The notes under the pieces are model-generated. The model saw only the letters and a program-made list of their open reading frames with translations, had not been told where the DNA came from and made no database searches. A DNA stretch of 64,000 nucleotides, taken from Albula goreensis (taxonomy: Eukaryota > Chordata > Actinopteri > Albuliformes > Albulidae). The stretch lies in assembly GCA_022829145.1 (NCBI GenBank), contig CM040743.1:30307646-30371645 (forward strand). Reading direction: 5' to 3'. The position numbers were made by a program, and so were the translations under genes. Shown here piece after piece: positions 10,795 through 24,602 of this stretch; position 1 is the first letter of the stretch, and each line of letters opens with the position of its first letter.

Positions 10795-13521
10795 CTGAAA
10801 GCATTCAGACAACATGCACAGAAAGCGTCAGAAGCACATAAATGCACACCGGATATTAAACAATTTATTAGTATGGGTCAATAGAATACAATATACTCAA
10901 TACAATTACTGGCTGAAAAAATAATTGAAATACTGTACATTCATCTACAGATATTGTAAACACAATGTTCCAGTTAACCTACATTCCAGTCCTGGAAGCC
11001 CCCGCGGTGTATTATGGTTCTTATTTTCAACTGTAATTCCAAAACCCTAAAGTAATTGAAAAACCCAGACCCGAGAGACCAGATGATTAAATGGTGTAAT
11101 CAGTGGTTTTAACTGGTCATTAAGTACTGAGTAACAGCAACAAACCATGTACTTTGTGACACCTCCAGGACTGGAACAGAAAGGCCACTGCTGTATTCCA
11201 CAACTAGCATTTGTTGAACTACATCTCAAAATCAAAATGTTCACTTTTATATATATGTTTTGACATTGATTGTCATCAGCCTGATATTAGATCAAAATGG
11301 AACCTGACTGAATAAATCACTTAATATTTTTAACTTTATTTATCAGAGATAAATAAACTCTCCATACAACACCCATACAACAAAATCACTCCCTCAGTCT
11401 CTACAGCAGGTTATGTAATCCTTAACAGTAAAGACTGCAACCAAACACTTGCTGTTGTTATTATGTATAATGTATACATTATGTATATTATGTATGAATT
11501 ATTAAATGTATAATGTATCACAAAAGACTGACATTTAAATGATTTTAGCTGTCTTGTTGAGTAAATATTCCTTTCGGAAATATGATCTGAAATAGGGTTA
11601 TGTCAATGAACGATGCATCACCATTGCTGTAATCGGGAAAACCCTGAATAATTTAAGGGTATCCTGGAGGAGGGGCCCTAAAGATGCACATTAATGTCAG
11701 AAATGATGGCCCTGATGTCATACTTGGTATCATTGGGCCCAGAATTCCTTCATGCCAGTACCCCTGTTAGTCATTCAGGATTGAGTGGAGCAACAATGAC
11801 TGAGAAATAGATGCCAATTTTAATGATTTTAAGGGTTATTTTATTAAGGCAAAAATGCAGGTTAATGTGGCCCCAATTAAATTGTATTGTGACATTCCTG
11901 TGGCAAAATTACGTTGACCAGTTTACAGATGTGCATCTCCAATGAACATGTAGCCAATGAACACGCAGATTTGTAATATTAATTAGAAGCAGTAGTGTTT
12001 CCAACAATGTTCCAGTTATGCTAATTGCCATATTTGTTATGCTAATTGACATATCTTTCAAGCCACATCACTGTTGAAAAATGTAAGCATGAATGAAACA
12101 ATTTTTTGAATGATGTGAAACCAAACGAATCACAAATAGAACAAAAGCTGTTAATAGGCCTGATTCCTGGTCTCTGGTCTGATCCCTGTTAACTCATTAT
12201 ATCATGCACAGGATTAAGAAAAGGGAGTTGGGTGGGGATGCTACTCTCCAATAAAAAGGAGGACAAACAAACTATAGTATGAAACTCATCAAAATATTTA
12301 ATCAAATATTGGTTGTTTAGCAATTTATGGTCATTTTGTGATGTAGGATATTATGGCATGACCTTAACAACATCAGACATATGTAACCCAATTAATATAT
12401 TATTTGCTGTCATTTTAACATATAGGCTGCCTGCTCTGGCAAAATTTTGTGTGTGTCATGACCAGTCATGAATTTTCAATTAGTCGCATTATACTACAGT
12501 CATAGCTGCATGCCAGTGCCAGTCATAAATGATAACCTAATCACATTACACTCCTGTCAAACGAGGTTTGACCGGCCAGGAAGGATAATTAATCTCATTA
12601 AGCCTGATTTATATCAACTGATTTTAGGCCCATTAATATTATGTCAAGTTTCTGGATAAAGGTGTAGTTGGGTTGTTTCAATGCTTAATTCATGACCTAT
12701 TTCTACCAAGAGCACTAAGCATAAAAAACATTAAGTGGTAATATATGGATTTATGCAGACATTCAGTGGAACAAAATTCATGTGAATAAGTGAAGGTGGG
12801 TGTTTGTGTTGAAAAACAGACTGCAAATTTCAGATTATTTCATTTATTTTTTCTGATAAGGTTCTAGAAACGCCCACTCTGGCCAAACTTCCTGATCTGA
12901 ACCGAAAAAAGACTGAACCAATGAAAGCAGAGTGATGACATTAAGAAAATATTGTGGAAAAGTTGGAGAAGTTGAAGCTCAACTGCAAGGCTAAACAGAC
13001 ACATTATAAGAAAATAATAGGCTAAAAAACAACTGAATCAGCACCTCCGTGACCGAGTTTCAGCAAAACGTTGTACTTCCTGTGCTTTATAAACCAATAC
13101 TCATAGCACATTTGCTATTTTGTTGGGTCTCCCATCACCAGATCTAAACATCATTGAACATTTATAGAAAGTTCTTGAATGAAGAGTTTAGAATTCCACC
13201 TTGTTGACCTCTCAGAGAACCGGAGGCCATCCTTCTTTAAATACTCCACTAAAGAAACAATGTAAAACATATATAACGTTCCAAGAAGGATTGAATCTGT
13301 TGGGAACGCAAAGGTCAGCTCAAATCCTTACTAATAACTGAATACTCGTATAACATTTTTCAACACACTCATGCACACATATATGCACATATTAAATCAA
13401 AGGAATTATTCAGTTTATACAGCAGTTTGGTACATTAATGATATCAAACATTATTGATAATTAATTCTAGTATACATGTATAAATAAAACCTTATTAAAA
13501 AAAATGGACTAATGACAATAC
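10795..13521 (-). other. sntg1 intron 8
   Basis: Noncoding. A TATGTATAATGTATAC-like AT repeat lies at 11460-11520 and a transposase tail relic at 13100-13320. The GC-richer patch at 11650-11780, with GGGCCC sites, is not recognised. Confidence 0.8.
13100..13320 (+). mobile_element. Tc1/mariner-like transposase C-terminal relic
   Basis: At about 13128-13170 the plus strand reads PSPDLNIIEHL and then a stop. This is the conserved SPDLNPIE segment with the third catalytic residue (E) of Tc1-like transposases. The rest of the transposase is not visible on the left side and the ends are undefined. Confidence 0.7.
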
Positions 13522-13604
13522 CGTATTGTTGGGATGATAGTTCAAGTGCAAGCCACTATCACAGAGAGGAGACGATGTTCCACTACTCTGGTCACTTGGT
13601 ACAC
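13522..13604 (-). CDS. sntg1: sntg1 coding exon 8 (residues 156-183, PDZ-PH1b linker)
   Basis: The 83 bases complete Cys156 and encode VPSDQSSGTSSPLCDSGLHL followed by NYHPNNT. This is the Ser-rich linker between the PDZ domain and the second half of PH1. The match to human (APSDQSSGTSSPLCDSGLHL) is almost residue for residue, unusually strong for a linker. The acceptor is cttcag|GTG and the donor ACG|GTATTG. Confidence 0.96.
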
Positions 13605-14900
13605 CTGAAGGAAATCACAACATTCATGTTGTTTATTGTTATTTAATATTCATGAAGAATATTAAATAAATACCTTTAGCTTTGTCTTTAATATTTTCTC
13701 TAGTTGAAAATGACCTTTTAAAATGTGTAGAGTTGTAGTTTGGTTTGGATTTGCCCTGTCACATGTTATATTAATCTAAAAATGGCTGAAAACGTGAATC
13801 ATTGACTCATGGGTATGCAGCTAAAAATAGAAGGATGTTCTGAGTGAAGCACTGGTGAACATATGGCCGTATACTGAATTTCCTCACTCTCCAGAGACCG
13901 AAAATTATTCTGCATGTTGAACCCAAGTACGATCTGACATGGAATACATGCCGCTGTACGTTTAAACATTTTTACATGCTCTTTTAATCCAATTTTCGAC
14001 CATGATTTTGTCTTTTTCAATTGTATCCCTGTCATCCCTGGCTCTCTCCCCTGTAGTGCATGCCACCTGCCAGCAGTACTGTCACTGAGTAGTCTGCCAA
14101 CTGAGCTGCGCAGTCCCTGCATTTGAGAAGTACACTTCACGCACAGCTGGAGTGGCCAGACTTGTAAGTGTCATATCGATCAGAAGAGTCACCGATTTGC
14201 CATGAGGAGAGGACAATCCCTCCATTTTCTATCCTCCGTTCCTGGTGCTGAGACCAATTGTACGACTCCCTACAGGGCTGCAGTCGGCCCTTGCATGGTC
14301 AGAATCTCATTCAAGACAAGTACGGCACATTCTTACAAAAGAAGTCTACATTGAAAACGAGACTGTACGATAAAACTATAAAAAAATAGAAAACTTCTGT
14401 TATGCCTTCATTACTGAGCTCAAAGGGTCTGGTCTCATAACAACAAAATGATTAAGATAATGGCCTGATTATGTGTTGCTTAATTATAATTGATTTTATG
14501 CACATAAGCAATGAGCTGTACGGCAGACTGCAATCAAAGAAACATATTCCTCACTCAAGTTTTGGAAGACAGAACTATAATATTGAGCCTAAATTGAATG
14601 CTGGCGGTGGCTGGAGATTTTTTTGCAAATGTCAAGGGAAGGTTGGTTTTTTTATTTATAGTAATGGCAGCTGAAGAAACATATATCACTTGATTTATGG
14701 CTCTATTTATTTTAACTACAGTGCTCTATGTCTTCTACTTAGAGTGACACATTTAAGTTTTCTGCATGGGCTGGCCCATGGGATCTTGTTATGCATTTGG
14801 TGGTATCTAAGATGAAGTCAAATATTGCATGCAGACAAATGCATTATCCAAAGATAAAGAGACTGTGCTATTGATTATTTGAAAGATTATTTGAACATAC
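13605..14900 (-). other. sntg1 intron 7
   Basis: Noncoding. It contains a possible SINE relic near 14010-14300. Otherwise it is AT-rich with nothing recognised. Confidence 0.8.
14010..14300 (-). repeat. Possible decayed SINE-like repeat
   Basis: This is a GC-richer island in AT-rich intron. On the minus strand it carries GCAGCTCAGTTGGCAGACTA (A-box-like) and CAATTGGTCTCAGCACC, resembling tail motifs of fish SINEs. No convincing B-box or end is visible. Confidence 0.3.
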
Positions 14901-15003
14901 ATGTGCAGTCTTCACACAGAGGCAGTTTCAGAAAGGCCGGTGTCTTTTTCAAGAAGGAGACTGTCAGGGTGACTTCCTCCCCGGCATTTCTCAAAACTTG
15001 CAC
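14901..15003 (-). CDS. sntg1: sntg1 coding exon 7 (residues 122-155 plus one base, end of PDZ)
   Basis: The 103 bases begin VQVLRNAGEEVTLTVSFLKK and end TPAFLKLPLCEDCT plus the first base of Cys156. They complete PDZ helix B and the last strand, then enter the linker. The acceptor is ttccag|GTG and the donor ACAT|GTATGT. Human reads FLKRAPAFLKLPLNEDCAC, so the linker is well conserved. Exon 6 lies 8.8 kb away on the upstream side. Confidence 0.96.
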
Positions 15004-15589
15004 CTGGAATACAAAGGTAGTGATGAAATCGTAAACACGCACACAAAAACTACTGTTGCACATGTCAGGTTATATGGAACCAAATTTGGGCAGAGCCATC
15101 ACATGCTATCATGAATTTCAGATTTGAACTGAATAACTGTTTTTTAACTGTGAGAACGAGCACCATTTGATTCATTACACAATTATTGAGAGCTACTTGT
15201 TGGCACATACAATTTTCTGTCCTTTTCTTCCTTCCTCCTTAACTCCCACATGCAACCAGGTGGCATTTGTAGGTACAGACATTTTGGTCCAGACAGTCTA
15301 GGTTGTGTCTGTATTGGTGCTGGGCTTGGCACAATGATTATTCATTTCCATAAAAAAATAAAATAATTCAGAATACATTTGTATAAAAATTGTACAAATT
15401 AGTTCATTTCTTTTGATAAACTGCATCTGATGAAGCCAAAAGCCAAAGTTAGCAAAAGACGTAACATTAAAATCGATATTGAAATACATTGTTGAAGTAT
15501 TGTGAACCTGTTTTCGTTGCCTTACTTTTTGTAGGTAGGGAGCTGAACTCAGCACCATGGAAACCAAGCTGGCTCAAGCTGTAAAGACG

Positions 15590-15965
15590 GTTAATCTGAA
15601 AGCAAAGCAAGAGCCCTGGGGGTTTCAAGTACCAGTCCCTTATGGGTGAGGCAACAATTGGTCCAGCCACACCAGGGAATGGTAAGGAGTAAGCCTGTTT
15701 GTTCCATTGATCTCATAGCTCTCTAGTGGCCATGCTGGGTACACCAGCTGAGAAAATTCTGGCCTTTTAATCCTGCAACAACATGGACAGCATGTGATAT
15801 CGGCGTAGTGTTGGCAACATGTAAAAGAAGCGAGGGCGTGTCAACATGTGAATTGGAGTCATGTGCTCACTGCTTCGTCCTCCTGAAGTTGGTTGCTGTG
15901 GGAGATTGACCAGTTTGGTTGTAGTTTTGGTTGGAGGGTTGGGAAAAGGGGGGAAAATCGGGTAA
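15590..15965 (+). repeat. tRNA-derived SINE, plus orientation
   Basis: The order is a decayed B-box region (GGGGTTTCAAGTACCAGTCC), then GAGGCAACAATTGGTCCAGC, then a central part with TCTCATAGCTCTCTAGTGGCC, then a tail near GGTTGGGAAAAGGGGGGAAA. The same blocks occur in the same order on the minus strand at 53385-53795, with AACAATTGGCCCAGCC, TCTCATCTCGATGGCACC and GGTTGGGAAAATTGGG. Two diverged copies with a shared layout support a real SINE family. Confidence 0.7.
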
Positions 15966-18900
15966 AAAGATGACTTGTTGCACCATTGTGTCTGAGAAAA
16001 AAGACAATGCTTTTTTGAAGTTCAGTCACTTTTTGAAGTTCTATATAGAATTTACAACTGCGTATTTTTGGAGCTGTAAGTTTGAAGCTGGAATCATCCT
16101 TCCTAGACTGTGATAGTTACCATTCATGAAGGATTCAGAATTATTATTGCATCTGATTAAGATTCAGTCATTTCTGGTGGAGGATGACGTCAGATTCAGG
16201 ATTTCAAAAAGGCTGGAGGAAAAGAGTAAATATCCATGAATATGGCAGAGTGATGTGACTGACGACATTACAGCACAACAGACAGGTTTAAAGGCATGGT
16301 TTGTTATTCATTCTGCCTTGGGCCAAACATGGGAAGAAATTTTTCACCTCATGCTTGGATTAGGTTTGATTTGGGAATGGTGTAGGCTTTTATTATATTC
16401 AGACCTGAGCAGGCCTTTAACCTTAGCCTCAGAGTCACTGAGTTGGACCGGAAGGACCATACCACTTCTAACACTTCATTCCCAGTCATAGTCAACAATA
16501 ACAGCAACAGGCTTTGTTTGCATTACATACTGATATTGATTTTATCTGCATAATGAATTCAACAAGACACCCAAAGTTAAAATTTCTAAATCCAGAAGTG
16601 GAAATGTTCCTTCTGTAGAATCTGTCCTTTTGTGGAGAAGTAATCTTGAGAAAAGAGACCGCTCATAACCTTGGACGTTTTCACTGCAGCACACACATCT
16701 GTGTTTTATATCCTCCCATTGGGTTTAGAATCCATTTTAGAATGCCGATATAACACTCTAATAGCCCCAATGATACCTCACAATCGCAATATCAATGAAA
16801 ACGAGGGAATGTTATTAGCGGAATAATACACAGCTCTGTCTTAACTGTAATTGATAAATCATGAAGCCTGATATAAGAGCTATAAATGAAATAGTGTCTT
16901 GATATATTACTGTGAAGGCCTAAAATCCCCACAATTCATTACTGCCCAGCACATTTCTAATTTAATTATACCAACTTCTTACTAAATTTATTTCTGATAT
17001 GCTGCACTGCTGTGATATGCATTAAGGACACATAGATTAGGGCCATGCTGGATTCATCTGTATAACACGTAAACCACAATCTAGTAGGGACATTTATATC
17101 AAGCTCATTAGACTTTTGCTTTGGTAATTTATTGATAGTAGTGCTCAATATCTCAGGATTAGACTGTCAGCACAGCGAAAGACATACAAGAACATTTGCT
17201 TTGAAGAGGAGGAAGAAATATGAGCTGCTTCATACAATAAAAGAAGGCAAAGACATTGCAGTACTTTCTCTGTGACGATTTGCGAAGATTGTGATCATTA
17301 CCTTGTGTTAATTAGTCAAGTTATCATGACACAACAATTTGGGTGCTACGGGTCCTGTAAAAACGGAAAAGAGATGAGGACTGGTAATTTGGAATCTCGT
17401 CCAAGCAAAACAATATCAGCATTCTATGCTAGCAAGATGATATTAACCTCTCAACTGACCCCAGAAAATAGTTTTGGAGAAATGACGACTTCCCCCAATA
17501 GATGGCTGGATTTGCAGCTTCTTGAAAATCCTTGATTTTTGTTATTTCATATACATGCTGTTTGGCACCCTTGGAGTCAAGTCTTTTCCAATGGCAATAG
17601 TTCATAACAAGCAGACTGCATTTACGTCATCTGGAACTCATAAGCTTTGAGAGAAGAGGTACACCAGACAGGTACTGAATGCCCAACAGGCTGTGAAGGG
17701 AACTATTACCAAGACTGAAGTATGTTGCAGCTCGCTACAGTTCAGCCAATATTTACTGCATTAAAACTTCAACCACTCTGTGTTGACACTGTAGCTAATG
17801 AATAAAAAATGAAAAAGATCACAGTAATTTGACTGCAAAGAGCCGCAGTTGATGACTCTCTTTTAAATTTAATTGGAACTTTGACCTACTTACTAATTGC
17901 ATATTAAAGATCTTTTAAAAATTCTTGTATTGCCAAGAGCCAAACAGTGCAACTTTAAATAAAACAGTGCTCTCTGGGTGGAAAATTGAAAATCAGATCT
18001 ACAAATACAAACGGAGAATATTTGCAAGCCGAAACAGTTGGATATCTCCTTTAAAATTCATTTGGAAAAGAATTAAAAAACACTTCTTTTTCGAACATTG
18101 CCCAGCTTAACTCTGAGTGTACGAGCGGCTGAGCAAGTCATCGTTTTTGCACGTTCCATCATTACATTAAGTGAACTGGTGCCATGATATAAAGTTGTTT
18201 CTTATGGTAAAATATGCACTGTAGAAAATGTTCCCAGAAAGTGGTGTATACAATTACTTAACAGTACCTATCAGAGCCTTTGTCAAAATGACAGTTTACA
18301 TTACACTGGCAGGGGTTATGTAAAATTTTACATGGCGTGTGTGTGTAGCTGTTCATCCATGATGGCTCTGCACTCACAGACAGAGAGGGTTTTTAATGAC
18401 TGACATTTCTGTACAACGCATTGTGCTTCTCATTGGAATGGAAGTCAGTGGACCTTGGTGTCCAGGGGACTTGTTTCAAGTCACTGCCGCCATCTGTAAT
18501 GAGTCCAGGCAAAACCTGGCCTAATAGAGTACGGCGCTGTCAGCGTGGATCAGCTCAAGCTGAGATGGACGTGGACGCATCTGCGTAAAAGACCCCAGTC
18601 CTTTCATCGTTACAGTACAATGTGTCTCTCTTCCCAGACCCATGCCATTTTATAAAATGCACTTTGATTTGACAGGTTTACATTAAAAAAAAGCTAATAA
18701 AACATGCATCAGACATAACGCGAGGGCATATTTTTTCAGAACAATCTAACAATTAATATCTAACAAGATATTAATTTCATATGTGGGTTTGTTCGTAAGG
18801 GCATTTTGCCTTACATAGGATACATATATAGGACTGTCAAGAGTCTGGTAAATGCATTGGATTTGATTGCTGATAAAAAGGGTGGCTCTTTGACCCCCTA

Positions 18901-20368
18901 ATTAATGCAAACATATTGAACTACACATACACAATTGCATATGCTTCACTGTAAAATGGAAAATAATGAATAGCTGGAAAATTGTGTTGTGTTTGGCTTG
19001 CATAAATATTAAATAAATTTAGTGTCACAGCAGCCATATCTCATGATTAAATACTTTTTTGTACACACACTTTAAACATACTTTTATGCGCACACATCTG
19101 AATGCACATGTCAGTGCACACTAGCAATAAATATAACATACAGAAAGTCGTCCAACTTGTTACAAACCTAAAAGGGCAGAGCATGGAGATCAATACACAG
19201 AAGAATAACCACAAATGAACCGTCTTTGTAGAATAACACGAATGAGCACCGTATGATGTCTGAAATCCAGTCAGCAAATCCCTGATGAACGAATAAAACA
19301 ATCAGCGCAAATCAGTCATGAAGAAGTGAATGTTGGTTTCTATAGATACACTTCGCTGCTCAGCAATTCTGCAGTTCCGCATCCCACTTCCACTATTTAC
19401 AAAACATCACAACTGCAGTTCAGTTTCACCATCTGCCCAATTTACCAAGAAGGCAGAAGGCAGTGACAGAAAGTATGTGAAGATTACTCATTCTCTCAGA
19501 TATGTGCAAGTTACCATAGAGCGAGAGGTCGGGAAACAAACAGCAATAAGGAAATAAACAGAAACGAACAACCAGAAATAAAGAAATTAATCAAAATGTA
19601 TTTTTTTTGTCACAAGGATTTTTAATAACTATATTTGAAGAATGGTTTTGATATCATGTTTAGGATCACACTGTATAGGGTGCAAGTAGTGTTAGAAAAA
19701 AGTAAACACTGAATATTTCAATTTAAATGTAGTGACCTTTTATTAAATCATTCCAATTACCAAGCTACACCCTAAACATAAAATCAAACATGTTAACTCT
19801 GGTACTCAGGATAGATTATCATTGTGCCCTGGATACGTATCCTCATTTAGTCATCCCGGTGCTCAGAAAAACTAACAAGAGAATATTACAAAACCAAGCG
19901 ATAAACAGCATCCAACAAACTGACTGCCAAACAATTATTTGTCATTACTCATGTCTACAGGGTATGGCACATTGATTTAAATTTTAAAAAGGGATAATAA
20001 ATATTTCCCAAACACTGAAACTAAAATATCTCTGAATAAGGCCAACACACTCAAGAAACATTTTCAATATTATACGGTGTAATGAACAGATGTCAACATT
20101 GGCCCTGCTGTTAAATAAATATACGGACAAGGACAGTTGATACATTATACGTTTGATTAATGGGCTGTTTAATAGGCTAACAGAAGTATGCCCTGGGAAT
20201 GACATGCATACTAATGCGCGTGGTTTCTTAATGCACGCTTACTGCATGCAGTCACCCTTACGGAACCATACTGTAAAACTGTAAGGACGACCAACGTGTT
20301 TCATGATCACCCCCATCAAAGGGCCAGGAGAACGAAATCATTCTTCACTCTCGCCCACGTTCCACAAC

Positions 20369-21518
20369 CAGTGGTGGCTGGTGATTAAAACGATTATGGA
20401 GGAGGAGGGTTATGCAACGGAGTGTCAAAGGCTACTAAGGTTTACGAAACAGCAAAATAATAAAGGAATATTGATTTGTTTCATGGGTTTTTGAAATACA
20501 TTGGATTCCAGATAATTATTAGCCTATACGTTTGATTCAACAACAGGGCCATTATGAACTTGTGCATTAGTATTACATCTGCAAAGGTATGAGGTTATCA
20601 TCTATGAGAGCTACACATAGAATTTAATTATAAGTACCATTACAATTTTACCTCCTTTTTCAATATTTATTGGTTTTCAAAAATGGGATTTATGAGATAT
20701 GGGTTACGTCATATTCCATTATAGAATTATGCAATTTATGCAAATAAAGCAATGAAAGTAAATTTATACATTGTTACTACCTTCTATATTAGCTAGCAAG
20801 ACATTTATTTGTGTCTATTACATTTTTCTAAATAGTCTATATGTACACTTTTTAAAATTGCCTAAATAGCCTAACACATCCAATTATCCATCCTCAGTAG
20901 AGATACAGCTGCTGTCAAATGATTGTTTAGTCTTTTTCTCCTCAGCTGTCATATTTTTCATTTTCCATTCTGCCTCTTCAATGTAAGTTAATTGAAAGTA
21001 AATTAATGATGTACCAATAGTACCATTCAAACTACTTATAGATTTCTGAATGCATCGAGAAGAAAACTTAAAAATACAGACTCCACTATCTGCTTGATAT
21101 ATAATGCTTATGATAAAGACAACTTAAGAAAATTGGCAGAACAACAGTGAACTACATCAAAAAATGCAAAGTTTAATTAAACAGTACTGTTCATTTTCTG
21201 TGTGAAGCTCAGCTTTTTCACAGCTTATCAAAAGAATGCTTTGCCGTGGTTGTGGTTCAACATACACAATGTCAATTGACAATGTCATCTCTCTTGAAGT
21301 GCCAAATTATGTTTCCTGGCCAATCACAGGCCAAGAGAGAAGAAATGGATCGTATTGAGTTAATCTGACTGCTCCCACCCCTTCGAAGGACCAGCAGTGT
21401 TGTTCCTCACCTGACGGACTTGGGAGTTACTTTTGAGCCATTTTGATCTGTTTTTATTTTATAGTCTTCCTCTTAAAAAAAATAGGGGAGGAGCATCCTC
21501 CCGTTACCACAGCAACTG
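20369..21518. mobile_element. Possible nonautonomous hAT-like element
   Basis: The left end CAGTGGTGGCTGGTGATTAA is typical of hAT-like ends in fish. The right end reversed is CAGTTGCTGTGGTAACGGGA, partly matching, followed inward by GGAGGATGCTCCTCCCC. The flanking eight bases do not match (TTCCACAA against TTTTGAAA), so the pairing of these two ends is uncertain. No transposase is seen. Confidence 0.35.
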
Positions 21519-23296
21519 TTTTGAAAACTTAAAACAAATTAGCTTTCATTTCTTTACAGAAATTTATTTTCATACACTAAACATGGAATACAACAAAAAT
21601 CTTCTCAGACAATTGACAGACCCACATGATTAATGTCTTTTAAAGTTACATATAATGTTAGGGAATTCAGTCAGTAAAAATGATCTCCAACAGCATTCTG
21701 AAGTTCTGTGCCTGTTGTTGGGGAAAAAATCTACTTAAATAGATAAAAATGTGCTAAATATAATATGTAGTGCAATAATAATAAAACTAATAATAATACG
21801 ATAATTTATAAATTGTCCTTTCCATTATGTTACTAATCATTTATCAGTCATAAACTTTAGCTGTTGTGGGGAAATCAAGCTGAAGTAAAGTGTAATTGAA
21901 GCATATGTTAGGTCTGCCCCTTTTATCCATAATTATACAGTGCAGTTATGAGAGCAAACCATAACCATTTGTCATTTAATTTTTTTCAAGTAACACAAAA
22001 CATCTTTTCAGTATTGTTGTATAGAGATTTCAGATCAGTATGACATTCATGTTTGTGCGTTCTATGGAGATAATGTGCAAATAAAACAATCAATATGGCG
22101 GCTCCAATCAGGTCCTCTCCTTTATGAAACTGAAGACCTCAGACGTCTTTCAGTGTTGCTTTAACATGGAGTGGGTTTCAAAAACTGGCAGCAGAAAGCC
22201 CTCAGTGGTTAGAGAAGGTACAGCAATTGCCAAAAAAGCCAATGATTCAGTCACTTGAGATACTCTACAGTGTATTATAGATCTGAAGGATCCACACAAG
22301 GAGTTTTCTGGCTCAAGCCATCTGCCAGGACCCACTTCAGAATGTACTAAGGAAAGATACAGGCTTGGCAATACTCTGCACATTATCTGCGATCAATAGA
22401 ATATTGTTTGTATGGGCAGTTTGCATTTGAGGATAAGAGTTAAAAGAATGCTGAATTTGTGATTCAAAATAGTGAAAAATGTTGACTGAACAATAACCGA
22501 AATGGTGTAAGAAATAGACTTAAAAATAAATCAAAATGCACTCAATGTGGCCGTCATTGAGGTACTGTCATAATGATCCAGGGTCTTCGCCTTCATTACG
22601 ATATGTTCTTCAGCCAATTCCCATCTGTCTCCCACTGCGTCTTCATCATTGCACGTCTTATTTTATTCTGCACCGTCTTAAACGATATGATAAATACTGG
22701 CTTGAATGATATACGGTAGGTCTACAATTTCAGATTCTCATCAATAAAAATAGTACAAGTACCTTCTATATCGCCATGGCAAGTACTTGTAATTTTATTC
22801 ATGAAAATATGAATGGAATTCACCAGTCAAGTTTCCTGATGTGTAAAAGGGAGCTTTCTCAGCAATATGGCCATATAAAAAGCCAAGTATCATTTATTCA
22901 GTGGATATTTGAAGACATCCCTAAAAATTGTATCAGTTCAGCATTTTATTTCCTTGAAATACATAATCAAACAGATGATTGTGTATTCATGAGCAGATGC
23001 AGAAATATCTAAAATTAAAATTGACCCACCTCTGAGTGGATGAGTTCTCTGCAGTCCAGAGTTTATTCAGTTTATTTTTTGAACTTGTTTTTTGAAAGGA
23101 TTTATGCTTCTTGATTTTTGGTAAAAAGTAGTAGTAGATAATTGCACATGTTATACTTGTGTATAAATAAAAATACATTTAGCCTGAGTTTGCTTGGGAG
23201 AATTTTACATCAGATTAGACTGAAGAGTTTAATGAGAATAACATATATAATTATGTCCTGCATTTAGTTTTGATAGGAATATAATCAAAAATAAAT

Positions 23297-23348
23297 TTAA
23301 TTAATTAATTAATTAATTAATTAATTAATTGCTTGATTAATTAATTAA
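23297..23348. repeat. (TTAA)n microsatellite, interrupted
   Basis: Repeated TTAA units with one GCTTGA interruption, 450 bases from exon 6 on its downstream side. Confidence 0.95.
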
Positions 23349-23799
23349 GACAAAATCCAGACATTGCTGTATGTGGGTTGATTTAAATTGTATGAATTTC
23401 CAACAATTTTATTTAATGTTTTAAAAATGAATGACTAGAAGTTTGGTGCTGTGTCTCAAAAGACATACAAGCCTCCTCATACAACTACCCTCCCCACTGA
23501 AAAACACAGTGTCAGCTGCTTCATATTTTTCCATATTGCAGACTACAAATTATACTATTTCCCCACGGAACTGCACACTCCTACTAAGTATCATGATATT
23601 GTATTCTGGTTTATTTCACGTATTTTCAACCTGTTGGTTTAAATACTGGTTGCAACAAAACTACAGTAGTTTCAAACTGGAGAAAATGAATACATTCAAT
23701 ACAATAAAAGGAATATAAATTTGTGTCACTTTCATTGTTAGTGACTTTTCAGAGATAACATTTATGCATAAGAGAACAGAGAAGTTACTTTCTACTTAC

Positions 23800-23841
23800 C
23801 ACTTCTTCATGGCGGTAGCTTCTTACATTTATTCCATTTAT
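23800..23841 (-). CDS. sntg1: sntg1 coding exon 6 (residues 108-121, PDZ strand and start of helix B)
   Basis: This 42-base microexon encodes INGINVRSYRHEEV between acceptor gtttttag|ATA and donor GTG|GTAAGT, phase 0 at both ends. His118 sits at the first position of PDZ helix B, the residue that selects Ser/Thr at ligand position -2 in class I PDZ domains. Human has KC where this has SY just before the helix. The exon is symmetric, so skipping would remove part of the binding groove and keep the frame. Confidence 0.95.
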
Positions 23842-24602
23842 CTAAAAACAATTACACAAGTGTTAAAAAAAATGTCAGTAATCATTACAAAAGCAAATAA
23901 ATGATCTTACCGCTCACTTATAAATAGTTAGTTGCGGAAGAGTAACTAACTATAGTTAGAGATGAGAAAATACACTTCCTGGTATTATGATATGGTATAT
24001 TATACTGTTTTGCCACAGCTGCTATGGGAGAGCGAGTCACTGACGCTAGCTAGTAACTATTTAGAATAATCTTGTGCCGTTTAAGTACATGAGTTAGCAG
24101 TAAGCTGTCTTTGGGTTCATTTTGTATTTCCTTTTTCCTTCTTGACGTGGTAGGCTAACTTATTTCTCCCAGCACAGAGGTGCTTAAATGGCCATTGTGC
24201 ATTTTTTTCACTAATTTTTTCACTACAGACTCTCTGTCATGATGTTTCTGTTGGACTCTGAGCAGTATCTTTGTAAAGAGGAGAGCCAAGCCACGTGGGT
24301 AGTGCATGCAAGACTGAACATCACGGCACATAGGAAATCATTCTCATTTGCAGGCCAAAATATTTACTTTAACACAACACCATTGTCAAACAAGACATTG
24401 TGAATATAATTATTGTGGCAGAATCAACTGTACTGCATTGTAATTGCTTTCAAATAATTGTATTTTTTATGTCAGGTTTGTCAGTGATTCAGTAACACAG
24501 GTGTATTTCTGGGGTAGGTGATTTCCAGGGGATTATCCATGAATTTGGTGATTTGTGTGTGTGTGTGTGTGTTGTAATGTAGGGTGGTGTTATTTGACTT
24601 AC
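23842..24602 (-). other. sntg1 intron 5
   Basis: Noncoding, 761 bases, with a short GT tract near 24556-24573 close to the exon 5 donor. Confidence 0.9.

Larger units (their letters stand above)
15004..23799 (-). other. sntg1 intron 6
   Basis: Noncoding, 8.8 kb. It contains a SINE (15590-15965), a possible hAT-like element (20369-21518) and a TTAA array. Stretches 16700-17170 and 18400-18610 are locally complex and could be conserved noncoding DNA, but that is not shown. Confidence 0.8.

Noticed and set aside
10536-10847. 103-residue open frame on the minus strand
   Set aside because: It is an out-of-register reading across sntg1 exon 9; the true frame gives WEKRWVDLRLIPLL with proper splice sites.
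22090-22390. GC-richer stretch considered as a transposon relic
   Set aside because: No inverted ends, transposase motif or second copy found in the window.
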